DNA of 10,702 bases from an uncultured Actinomycetes bacterium (GTDB lineage: Bacteria; Actinomycetota; Acidimicrobiia; Acidimicrobiales; Acidimicrobilacustridaceae). The DNA is taken from contig CAMFLJ010000108.1 in the NCBI GenBank assembly GCA_945957335.1, positions 1 to 10,702 on the forward strand, given 5' to 3'. Position 1 is the stretch's first letter. Each line of letters opens with the position of its first letter. The notes beneath the pieces were generated by a model, which saw nothing but the letters and a program-made list of their open reading frames with translations, ran no database searches and was not told the DNA's origin. The position numbers and the translations under genes are program-made. Shown here piece by piece: positions 1-5,514 of this stretch.

Positions 1-50
1 CCCCACCACTATCCTCTTCGTCGGCAGCGTCAGATGTGTATAAGAGACAG
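1..50 (+). other. Illumina Nextera/Tn5 library adapter (artefact)
   Basis: Bases 18-50 match the 33-base Nextera read-1 adapter, ending in the 19-base Tn5 mosaic end AGATGTGTATAAGAGACAG at 32-50. Bases 10-17 read TATCCTCT, the Nextera i5 index known as S503, in the place an i5 index occupies. Bases 1-9 do not match the P5 primer cleanly. The segment is library-preparation sequence that survived trimming; genomic sequence starts at 51. An open frame starting at ATG 34 has the N-terminus MCIRDS, typical of adapter-derived false proteins, and should not be annotated. Confidence 0.97.
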
Positions 51-52
51 CT

Positions 53-166
53 CCCTCTCGGGCTCGAGCACCGCCACGGGCGATGGTGGGCCTGGTCGAC
101 CCGCTGATCGCGGGCCGCCGGTACCATCGCCGGCACGTCCCCCGGGGCGTGGCCCCACCCGCCTAG
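53..166 (+). CDS. possible C-terminal tail of an upstream gene (5' cut by contig end)
   Basis: The frame that later carries the first CNNM gene is open from the adapter to a TAG at 164-166, and reads ...MVGLVDPLIAGRRYHRRHV...APPA. This could be the end of a gene lying upstream, stopping 15 bases before the proposed start of the next gene, which would fit an operon. The evidence is weak: another frame is also open here because the DNA is so G+C-rich, no domain is recognisable in about 37 residues, and I cannot name a family. It could equally be non-coding leader. Confidence 0.2.
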   Translation, partial: PSRARAPPRAMVGLVDPLIAGRRYHRRHVPRGVAPPA

Positions 167-167
167 C

Positions 168-171
168 GGAG
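168..171 (+). promoter_or_regulatory. ribosome binding site supporting a start at 182
   Basis: GGAG lies 10 bases before the ATC codon at 182. It follows directly on the in-frame TAG at 164-166, so initiation must lie downstream of it. It is the only Shine-Dalgarno-like sequence suitably placed for a protein that keeps its conserved first membrane helix. Confidence 0.45.
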
Positions 172-181
172 ATCCCTCCCC

Positions 182-1534
182 ATCAGCACCGCGCTCGGAC
201 TGCTCGCCGTCGTCCTGCTCATCCTGCTCAACGGGTTCTTCGTCGCGGCCGAGTTCGCGCTGGTGGCCGTCGACCGCAGCCGGGTCGACCACGCCGCCGA
301 GCAGGGCGGCCGCCGGGCCCGCATCGCCCGCGGCCTGCTGCGCCACCTCTCGTTCCACCTGTCGGGGGCCCAGCTCGGCATCACCGTCACCTCGCTGCTG
401 ATCGGCATCCTGGCCGAGCCGGCGGTGGCGTCGATCCTCGAGCCTCTCCTCGAACCGCTGGTGGGCGAGCGGGCGCTTCGGGGCGTCTCGCTCGCCCTCG
501 CCATCTTCCTGGCCACGGTGGTGCAGATGGTCGTCGGCGAGCTGGTGCCCAAGGGCCTGGCCATCGCCCGGCCCGAGACCACCACGTTCCTGCTGGCGCC
601 GGTGGTCCGCGTCTACGGGCTCGTGTTCGGCCCGATCATCCGGTTCCTCAACGGCTCGGCCAACCGCACGGTCCGTCTGCTCGGCGTGGAGCCCACCGAG
701 GAGCTCTCCAACGTCGGCACGCTCTCGGAGCTGCAGTTCCTCGTGCAGGCGTCGGCGGCCGAGGGCACCCTCGACGACTCGGCCTCCACGCTGCTCACCC
801 GGTCGATCCGCTTCGAGGGCAAGACCGCCGGTGACGTGCTCGTGCCGCGCACCGCGGTGCAGTCGCTGCGCTCCGACCAGTCGGTCGCCGACCTGGTGGC
901 GCTCTCTGCTGAGACGGGCTTCAGCCGCTTCCTCGTGCACGGCGCCGACCTCGACGACGTCAAGGGCCTCGTGCTGGTCCGCGCCGCGCACACCGTGCCC
1001 GCTCCGGCGCGGGCCACGACCACCGTCGACTCGCTCATGCAGCCCGTGCTGGCGGTGCCCGAGAGCCGCACGCTCGAGGACATCCTCGTCGACCTGCGCG
1101 GCGCCGGCTCGCACCTCGCGGTGGTCGTCGACGAGTACGGCGGCACCGCCGGCATCGTCACCCTCGAGGACGTGCTCGAGGAGATCGTCGGCGAGATCGA
1201 CGACGAGCACGACCCCATGCCCACCCGCCTCACCCGCCCCCGCCGGGCGGGGGAGTGGGTGGTGCCCGGCACCCTCCACCCCGACGAGGTGCTCGACCAG
1301 ACCGGCCTCGACATCCCCGAGGGGGAGTACGAGACGTTGGCCGGCTTCGTGCTCGACCGCCTCGGCCGCATCCCCGAGGTCGGTGACTCGCTGCACTTCG
1401 AGGGCTGGCTCGTCGAGGTCGCCGCCATGGACCGCCGGCGTGTCAGCGAGGTGCGGCTGCGTCCGCTGCTCGAGGGCGAAGCCCGCACCGTCGTCGACAC
1501 CGTCGACGGCGATCCCCGAGGGCGTGACCGGTGA
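182..1534 (+). CDS. CNNM/CorC-family membrane protein with CBS pair and CorC_HlyC domain
   Basis: Hemolysin-C/CorC-type integral membrane protein, a family linked to Mg2+/Co2+ efflux or resistance; the substrate here is unknown. From the start at 182 (450 residues) the order is: CNNM (DUF21) membrane domain about 1-160 with the signature NGFFVAAEFALV at 17-28 and GAQLGITVTSLLIG near 65; CBS pair about 217-267 and 285-339, including DEYGGTAGIVTLEDVLEEIVGEI; and a C-terminal CorC_HlyC domain about 352-429. The only standard start codon, GTG 263, would delete the first helix and most of the signature. No ATG, GTG or TTG lies between the in-frame TAG at 164-166 and 263. Alignment with the next gene places the start at the ATC at 182, so either AUC is used or a base is wrong. 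Its stop overlaps the next gene by four bases (GTGA), so the two are probably translationally coupled. Confidence 0.88.
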   Translation: MSTALGLLAVVLLILLNGFFVAAEFALVAVDRSRVDHAAEQGGRRARIARGLLRHLSFHLSGAQLGITVTSLLIGILAEPAVASILEPLLEPLVGERALRGVSLALAIFLATVVQMVVGELVPKGLAIARPETTTFLLAPVVRVYGLVFGPIIRFLNGSANRTVRLLGVEPTEELSNVGTLSELQFLVQASAAEGTLDDSASTLLTRSIRFEGKTAGDVLVPRTAVQSLRSDQSVADLVALSAETGFSRFLVHGADLDDVKGLVLVRAAHTVPAPARATTTVDSLMQPVLAVPESRTLEDILVDLRGAGSHLAVVVDEYGGTAGIVTLEDVLEEIVGEIDDEHDPMPTRLTRPRRAGEWVVPGTLHPDEVLDQTGLDIPEGEYETLAGFVLDRLGRIPEVGDSLHFEGWLVEVAAMDRRRVSEVRLRPLLEGEARTVVDTVDGDPRGRDR

Positions 1535-2577
1535 GCGTCTGGCCGTTCGTCGCCATCGTCGTGCTGCTCGCCGTCAACGGCTTCTTCGTGGCCCTCGAGT
1601 TCGCCCTGCTCGGCTCGCGCCGCAGCCGCCTCGAACCGTTGGCCGAGGCCGGCGACAAGGCCGCCCAGCGCAGCCTCGACGCCATGCGCGACCTCAGCGC
1701 CCAGCTCGCGGGCGCCCAGCTCGGCATCACCGTGGCGTCGCTGATCCTGGGCCTCGTCGGCGAGCCGGCGATGGCCCACCTGCTCGAGCCGGTGGTGAAG
1801 CTGGTGCCGTTCGTGCCCGACTCGTGGGCCCACGGCGTGGCCGGCGTGATCGGCCTGCTCATCGTGGTCTTCGCCCACATGGTGCTGGGCGAGATGGTGC
1901 CGAAGAACCTCACCCTCACCCACCCCGAGGCCACGCTCCGGCTGATCACGCTCCCCAACAAGGCCTACCTCACGCTCGTGCGCCCCCTGGTGTGGGTGCT
2001 CAACGTGCTCGCCAACCTCGGGGTGCGGGCCTTCGGGGTCGAGCCTCGCGACGAGCTCGCCAGCGCCCACACGGCCGAGGAGCTCGCGGTGCTCGTGGCC
2101 GCGTCACGCGAGGAGGGCACGATCCAGGGCTTCGCCGCCGACCTGCTCTCGGGCGTCCTCGACTTCGGGGGCCGACCGGTGTCGTCGGTGATGGTGCCCC
2201 GCGACGAGATCTGCACCATCCCCGCCACGGCCACCCCGGCGCAGGCCGAGGCGGTGGTGCTCGACCAGGGCCACTCGCGCCTGCCCGTGCTCGGGGCCGG
2301 TGGCATCGACGACGTGCTCGGCTTCCTGCACGCCAAGGACCTGCTACACCTGGCCCCGACCGCCGCTCAGCTGCCGATGCCGCCGAGGCTGCTGCGCCGG
2401 ATGCTGGTGGTGCCGCCCGAGCGGTCGATGGAGGACCTGCTGCTGGCGATGCGGCGCTCGCGGGTGCACTTCGCCCTGGTGACCGAGGCCGACGGCACGA
2501 CGGCCGGGCTGGTCACCCTCGACGACCTGCTCGAGGAGCTCGTCGGGGAGATCACCGACGAGCCCGACCAGCCCTAG
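1531..2577 (+). CDS. CNNM/CorC-family membrane protein with CBS pair, lacking the CorC_HlyC domain
   Basis: Paralogue of the preceding gene, 348 residues. The GTG start overlaps the upstream stop, and GAGGG at 1518-1522 lies 8 bases ahead. The CNNM membrane domain covers about 1-165, with the signature NGFFVALEFALLGSRRSRLE at 16-35 and GAQLGITVASLILGLVGEPA at 61-80. CBS motifs lie at about 215-270 and 290-340, ending LVTLDDLLEELVGEI. The protein stops eight residues later, so the roughly 80-residue CorC_HlyC domain found in its neighbour is absent, not frameshifted: no similar sequence follows in any frame before the convergent gene. Two-gene CNNM operons are common in actinobacteria, and the partners may form a hetero-oligomer; that is inference. 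The transported ion is not predictable from sequence. Confidence 0.92.
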   Translation: MSVWPFVAIVVLLAVNGFFVALEFALLGSRRSRLEPLAEAGDKAAQRSLDAMRDLSAQLAGAQLGITVASLILGLVGEPAMAHLLEPVVKLVPFVPDSWAHGVAGVIGLLIVVFAHMVLGEMVPKNLTLTHPEATLRLITLPNKAYLTLVRPLVWVLNVLANLGVRAFGVEPRDELASAHTAEELAVLVAASREEGTIQGFAADLLSGVLDFGGRPVSSVMVPRDEICTIPATATPAQAEAVVLDQGHSRLPVLGAGGIDDVLGFLHAKDLLHLAPTAAQLPMPPRLLRRMLVVPPERSMEDLLLAMRRSRVHFALVTEADGTTAGLVTLDDLLEELVGEITDEPDQP

Positions 2578-2594
2578 GCGGGCGGGCAGCCCGC
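2578..2594 (+). terminator. hairpin between convergent genes
   Basis: GCGGGC (2578-2583) pairs perfectly with GCCCGC (2589-2594) around a 5-base loop, starting at the first base after the TAG of the second CNNM gene. No T-run follows, so it is at best a U-less terminator. Position between converging transcripts supports a termination role. Confidence 0.4.
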
Positions 2595-2599
2595 GGAGC

Positions 2600-2613
2600 G
2601 GCGCCTAGGCGCC
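2600..2613. repeat. 14-bp perfect palindrome GGCGCCTAGGCGCC
   Basis: Perfect inverted repeat spanning the stop codon of the minus-strand enoyl-ACP reductase (TAG, plus-strand CTA at 2605-2607). It adjoins the hairpin at 2578-2594. It could form a hairpin in either transcript and help bidirectional termination, or be chance in G+C-rich DNA. Confidence 0.5.
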
Positions 2614-3372
2614 GGTGGCGTGGTAGCCGCCGTCGACGTGGACGATCTCGCCGGTGGTCTGCGGGAACCAGTCGGAGAGCAGCGCCACGCAGGCCTTGGC
2701 CACACCGGAGTTGTCGCGCACGTCCCAGCCGAGCGGGGCCCGCTCGTCCCACACGTCCTCGAACTTGGAGAAGCCGGGGATCGAGCGGGCGGCGATGGTC
2801 TTCACCGGGCCGGCGGCCACGAGGTTCACGCGGATCTGCTGCGGGCCGAGGTAGCGGGCGAGGTAGCGCGAGGTCGACTCGAGGGCCGACTTGGCCACGC
2901 CCATCCAGTCGTAGGCCGGCCACGAGACCGTGTTGTCGAAGTCGAGCCCCACGATCGAGCCGCCCTCGGTCATCAGCGGCGCCACCACGTCGGCGAGGGT
3001 CTTCAGCGAGTAGGCCGAGGCGTTCATGGCGACGGCGACGTCGTCCCAGCCGGCCTCCATGAACGTGCCCCCGAGGCACACCGGGGGAGCGAAGCCGATC
3101 GAGTGGAGGGCCCCGTCGACGGTGCCCCACCGCTCGGCGAGGGCGTCACGCACGGTCTCGACGTGCGACGGGTCGGTGACGTCGAACTCGAGCACGTCGG
3201 GCTCGGGCAGGAGCTTCCGGGCCGTCTTGGCCGTGTGCTTCATGCCGTTCCCGACGCCGGTGAGGACGATCTCGGCGCCCTCGGCCTGGGCGAGCTTCGC
3301 CACGCCGTAGCCCAGAGAGGCCTCGGTGAGGACACCGGTGATGAGCAGTCGCTTGCCGTCGAGCAGTCCCAT
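2605..3372 (-). CDS. fabI: enoyl-[acyl-carrier-protein] reductase (NADH), InhA/FabI type
   Basis: Reduces the trans-2-enoyl-ACP double bond in the last step of each type II fatty acid synthesis cycle, in the cytosol. The protein has 255 residues. The N-terminus MGLLDGKRLLITGVLTEASLGYGVA is the divergent FabI/InhA nucleotide-binding motif, followed by HSIGFAPP at 90-97. The catalytic pair is Tyr154 and Lys161 in AYDWMGVAKSALES (YxxxxxxK), with Phe145 in GLDFD equivalent to InhA Phe149, and the C-terminus ends DGGYHATGA. Sequence around the active site is closest to mycobacterial InhA, but the substrate-binding loop (about 192-212) is some 10 residues shorter, as in ordinary FabI, arguing against very long chains. 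ATG 3372 is chosen because GGAGG (3377-3381) lies 4 bases ahead and the family N-terminus starts here, although the frame is open further upstream. No fabG partner is adjacent. It diverges from npdG. Confidence 0.95.
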   Translation of the reverse strand: MGLLDGKRLLITGVLTEASLGYGVAKLAQAEGAEIVLTGVGNGMKHTAKTARKLLPEPDVLEFDVTDPSHVETVRDALAERWGTVDGALHSIGFAPPVCLGGTFMEAGWDDVAVAMNASAYSLKTLADVVAPLMTEGGSIVGLDFDNTVSWPAYDWMGVAKSALESTSRYLARYLGPQQIRVNLVAAGPVKTIAARSIPGFSKFEDVWDERAPLGWDVRDNSGVAKACVALLSDWFPQTTGEIVHVDGGYHATGA

Positions 3373-3478
3373 GGTTCCTCCGATTCGGGCGGGCCGCCCG
3401 ACGTTACGTGCCCGGGGCACCGACGTGGTGCTCCCGCGGTCCGAGCGCCGGTGTGAAGGTCCACTAGGGTGCCGCCGC
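3373..3478. promoter_or_regulatory. divergent promoter region of fabI and npdG
   Basis: 106 bases separate the two divergent starts. On the minus strand TAACGT (plus 3401-3406) fits the actinobacterial -10 pattern TAnnnT for fabI. CGGGC (3386-3390) can pair with GCCCG (3396-3400) around GGGCC, between this -10 and the fabI ribosome binding site GGAGG (3377-3381). On the plus strand TAGGGT (3465-3470) ends 8 bases before the npdG ATG. No convincing -35 hexamer is seen for either. The -10 assignments are inference from pattern only. Confidence 0.4.
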
Positions 3479-4147
3479 ATGGAGATCGGCATCGTCGGGG
3501 GTACGGGTCCGGCCGGTAGCGGCCTGGCACTGAGGTTGGCAGCGGCAGGGCACCACGTGGTGGTCGGCTCCCGCTCCCAGGAGCGTGCCGCCGAGGTCGT
3601 CGCCCAGTTGCACGAGAAGTGGCCCGACCTCGTCGACTCGGTGGTCGCGGGCGACAACTCGGCCGCCGCCAGCGGCGAGATCGTCGTGATCGCCACCCCG
3701 TGGGACGCGGCCTGGACCACCGCCAAGTCGGTCAAGCACCGCCTGGCCGGCAAGGTCGTGCTCTGCATGGCCAACGCCCTCATCCGGGTGGGCCACGAGT
3801 TCCAGCCCCTCGTCCCGCCCCGTGGGTCGGTGGCCGCCAGCGTGCAGGCCGCGGTGCCCACGTCCTACGTGGTGGCCGCGCTGCACCACGTCCCGGCCAA
3901 GGAGCTCGGCGACCTCAACCACCCCGTCGAGAGCGACGTGCTCGTGTGCTCCGACCACGCCGAGGCCAAGACCGCCTGCATGAAGCTGCTCACCGAGGTG
4001 CCCGGGTTGCGCCCGCTCGACGCCGGCGACCTCACCCAGGCCGCGCCCATCGAGGCGTTCACCGCGGTGCTGCTCCAGCTCAACGTCCGCTACAAGACGC
4101 GGGTCGCCGTGAAGTTCACCGGCATCGAGGGCGACCCGTTCGCCTGA
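3479..4147 (+). CDS. npdG: F420H2:NADP+ oxidoreductase (NADPH-dependent F420 reductase)
   Basis: Moves hydride between coenzyme F420 and NADP(H) in the cytosol. 222 residues; the family is usually around 210-220. The N-terminus MEIGIVGGTGPAGSGLALRLAAAGH carries the Rossmann dinucleotide loop GGTGPAGSG (7-15). SRSQERA (31-37) holds Ser31 and Arg32, the positions that bind the NADP 2'-phosphate in Archaeoglobus fulgidus Fno. Further matches to Fno are TPWDAAWTTAKSVK (73-86), AALHHVPA (133-140) and GLRPLDAGDL (176-185). ATG 3479 starts exactly at the family N-terminus; earlier in-frame codons belong to the promoter. AGGG at 3466-3469 is either a weak ribosome binding site or part of a -10 box just upstream. 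The gene implies that the organism makes F420. The next gene starts 52 bases downstream on the same strand. Confidence 0.93.
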   Translation: MEIGIVGGTGPAGSGLALRLAAAGHHVVVGSRSQERAAEVVAQLHEKWPDLVDSVVAGDNSAAASGEIVVIATPWDAAWTTAKSVKHRLAGKVVLCMANALIRVGHEFQPLVPPRGSVAASVQAAVPTSYVVAALHHVPAKELGDLNHPVESDVLVCSDHAEAKTACMKLLTEVPGLRPLDAGDLTQAAPIEAFTAVLLQLNVRYKTRVAVKFTGIEGDPFA

Positions 4148-4165
4148 TGCGTGCGGGCGCAAAGG

Positions 4166-4195
4166 TACCCTTCGAAGGTTCCCGCCCCGAGGTGA
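4166..4195 (+). promoter_or_regulatory. ribosome binding site and possible -10 box for the mshC-like gene
   Basis: GAGGTGA (4189-4195) lies 4 bases before ATG 4200 and is the strongest plus-strand Shine-Dalgarno sequence in the window; it decides the start. TACCCT (4166-4171) fits TAnnnT and would give a leader of about 20 bases, so the gene may have its own promoter as well as read-through from npdG. The -10 call is inference. Confidence 0.5.
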
Positions 4196-4199
4196 TCCG

Positions 4200-5381
4200 A
4201 TGACCGACCCAGCCCCCGCCGACGGCGCACCGATGCGCCTCTACGACACCGCACGTCGCGAGGTGGTGCCGTTCGAGCCGGGGCCCACGGTGCTGATGTA
4301 CACGTGCGGCATCACGCCCTACGACGCGACGCACCTGGGGCACGCCGCCACCTACGTCACCTACGACGTGCTGCAGCGCCGCCTGCGCGACCGGGGGCAC
4401 GAGACCCGCTGCGTCCGCAACATCACCGACGTCGACGACGACATCCTGCGCAAGGCCAAGGAGCTCGGGGTCCACTACCTCGACCTGGCCGCGGCCGAGA
4501 CCGCCCGCTTCGACGGCGACATGATCGCCCTCAACGTGATCGAGAGCTGGAGCGAGCCGCGTGCGACGTCGGCCATCGCCGACATCCGCGGGTTCATCGG
4601 CATGGTGCTCGACCAGGGCCACGCCTACATCAGCGGCGGCGCCGTCTACTTCGACGTCAGCTCGTTCGACGGCTTCGGCCAGGTCTCGAACTACAGCCGC
4701 GACGAGATGATCGAGCTGGCCCGCCAGCACGGCGGCAACCCCGACGACCCCAACAAGCACGACCCGCTCGACTTCGTGCTGTGGCAGCCCTCGGCCGAGG
4801 GCGAGCCGGCGTGGGAGTCGCTCTGGGGTCCGGGTCGGCCGGGCTGGCACATCGAGTGCTCGGCCCTGGCCCTGCGCGAGCTCGACACCACCATCGACCT
4901 GCACGGCGGCGGCTCCGACCTGATCTTCCCGCACCACGAGTGCGAGCGGGCCCAGAGCGAGGCCGCCACCGGGCAGCCCTTCGTGCGCCACTGGATGCAC
5001 CAGGCCATGGTCCGCATGGACGGCGAGAAGATGTCGAAGTCGCTCGGCAACCTCGTCTTCATCAGCGACCTGCTGAAGACCTACGACCCGCGGGCGATCC
5101 GCCTCGGCATCGTCGTGCACCACTACCGCGACTCGTGGGAGTGGGACGACGACGTGATGCCCCAGGCCGCCGCACGGCTCGACGCCTGGCTCGCCGCCAC
5201 CGAGGCGCCCGGCGCGTCCGACAGCGAGGTCGCCCTCGCCGAGGTGCGGGCCCGTCTCGACGACGACCTTGACACGCCCGGCGCGGTCGCCGCCATCGAC
5301 GCCGCCGTCGCCCGTGGTGAGGGCGTGGCCTCGGCCGCCACCCTGCTCGGCGTCTTCCTGGTCGGCGAGCCCACCACCTGA
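4200..5381 (+). CDS. mshC: cysteine ligase of the MshC/CysRS family, probably mycothiol ligase MshC
   Basis: Class I aminoacyl-tRNA-synthetase-like enzyme, 393 residues, that activates cysteine with ATP. As MshC it would join Cys to GlcN-inositol in mycothiol synthesis. The nucleotide-binding motif HLGH lies at 45-48 and KMSKS at 277-281. Zinc ligands by homology are Cys36, Cys220 and His245. The N-terminal block CGITPYDATHLGHAATYVTYD, the GGGSDLIFPHH block and the short C-terminus without an anticodon-binding domain match MshC (about 410 residues). However, HHECERAQSEA (245-255) keeps Glu249, the fourth CysRS zinc ligand, and resembles CysRS (HHENEIAQSEA). A truncated CysRS is therefore the alternative. 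No full-length cysS is in the window to settle it. Translation starts from a strong GAGGTGA. Confidence 0.72.
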   Translation: MTDPAPADGAPMRLYDTARREVVPFEPGPTVLMYTCGITPYDATHLGHAATYVTYDVLQRRLRDRGHETRCVRNITDVDDDILRKAKELGVHYLDLAAAETARFDGDMIALNVIESWSEPRATSAIADIRGFIGMVLDQGHAYISGGAVYFDVSSFDGFGQVSNYSRDEMIELARQHGGNPDDPNKHDPLDFVLWQPSAEGEPAWESLWGPGRPGWHIECSALALRELDTTIDLHGGGSDLIFPHHECERAQSEAATGQPFVRHWMHQAMVRMDGEKMSKSLGNLVFISDLLKTYDPRAIRLGIVVHHYRDSWEWDDDVMPQAAARLDAWLAATEAPGASDSEVALAEVRARLDDDLDTPGAVAAIDAAVARGEGVASAATLLGVFLVGEPTT

Positions 5382-5385
5382 CCCA

Positions 5386-5428
5386 CCCGGCCGCGGACTC
5401 CGGCCGGCCGGGCAATCGGTGCGCTTTT
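5386..5428 (+). terminator. G+C-rich hairpin after the mshC-like gene
   Basis: CCCGGCCG (5386-5393) pairs with CGGCCGGG (5405-5412), an 8-bp perfect stem with 11 bases between, inside which CGG/CCG can add three pairs. It begins 4 bases after the stop codon. A TTTT run lies at 5425-5428, too far from the stem for a textbook intrinsic terminator but the only T-run nearby. It likely separates the npdG-mshC unit from thrS. Confidence 0.5.
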
Positions 5429-5463
5429 CCCACGCTCCGGCGCGGGTTCTGCGCACCGTTTCA

Positions 5464-5507
5464 CCCCGAATCGGGGTTCCGGGCCGGGGGAGGGCAGGGG
5501 GTACGCT
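5464..5507 (+). promoter_or_regulatory. thrS upstream region: small hairpin and possible -10 box
   Basis: CCCCG (5464-5468) pairs with CGGGG (5472-5476) around AAT. TACGCT (5502-5507) fits the TAnnnT -10 pattern and ends 7 bases before the thrS ATG, consistent with a leaderless or near-leaderless transcript. AGGGGG (5496-5501) is an alternative ribosome binding site but sits 13 bases from the ATG, further than usual. I see no T-box elements (no specifier stem or TGG antiterminator bulge). Confidence 0.35.
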
Positions 5508-5514
5508 CGCCGCC

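Noticed and set aside
34..834. Long plus-strand open frame starting MCIRDS
   Set aside because: Its start codon lies inside the Tn5 adapter and the rest is a Pro/Arg/Gly-rich shadow of the CNNM gene in another frame.
263..1534. GTG 263 as the start of the first CNNM gene
   Set aside because: It removes the first membrane helix and the conserved NGFFVAAEFAL motif, which is clearly encoded upstream.
613..2070. Long minus-strand open frames opposite the CNNM genes (also opposite mshC and thrS)
   Set aside because: They are His/Arg/Gly/Ser-rich and without domains, and lie opposite genes with clear family motifs; G+C-rich DNA makes such frames common.
3373..3861. N-terminal extension of the enoyl-ACP reductase
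   Set aside because: It overlaps npdG on the opposite strand, has no similarity to the family, and a strong GGAGG site marks the start at 3372.
5269..5514. N-terminal extension of thrS into the mshC-like gene
   Set aside because: The extension is low-complexity; the TGS domain begins at ATG 5515.
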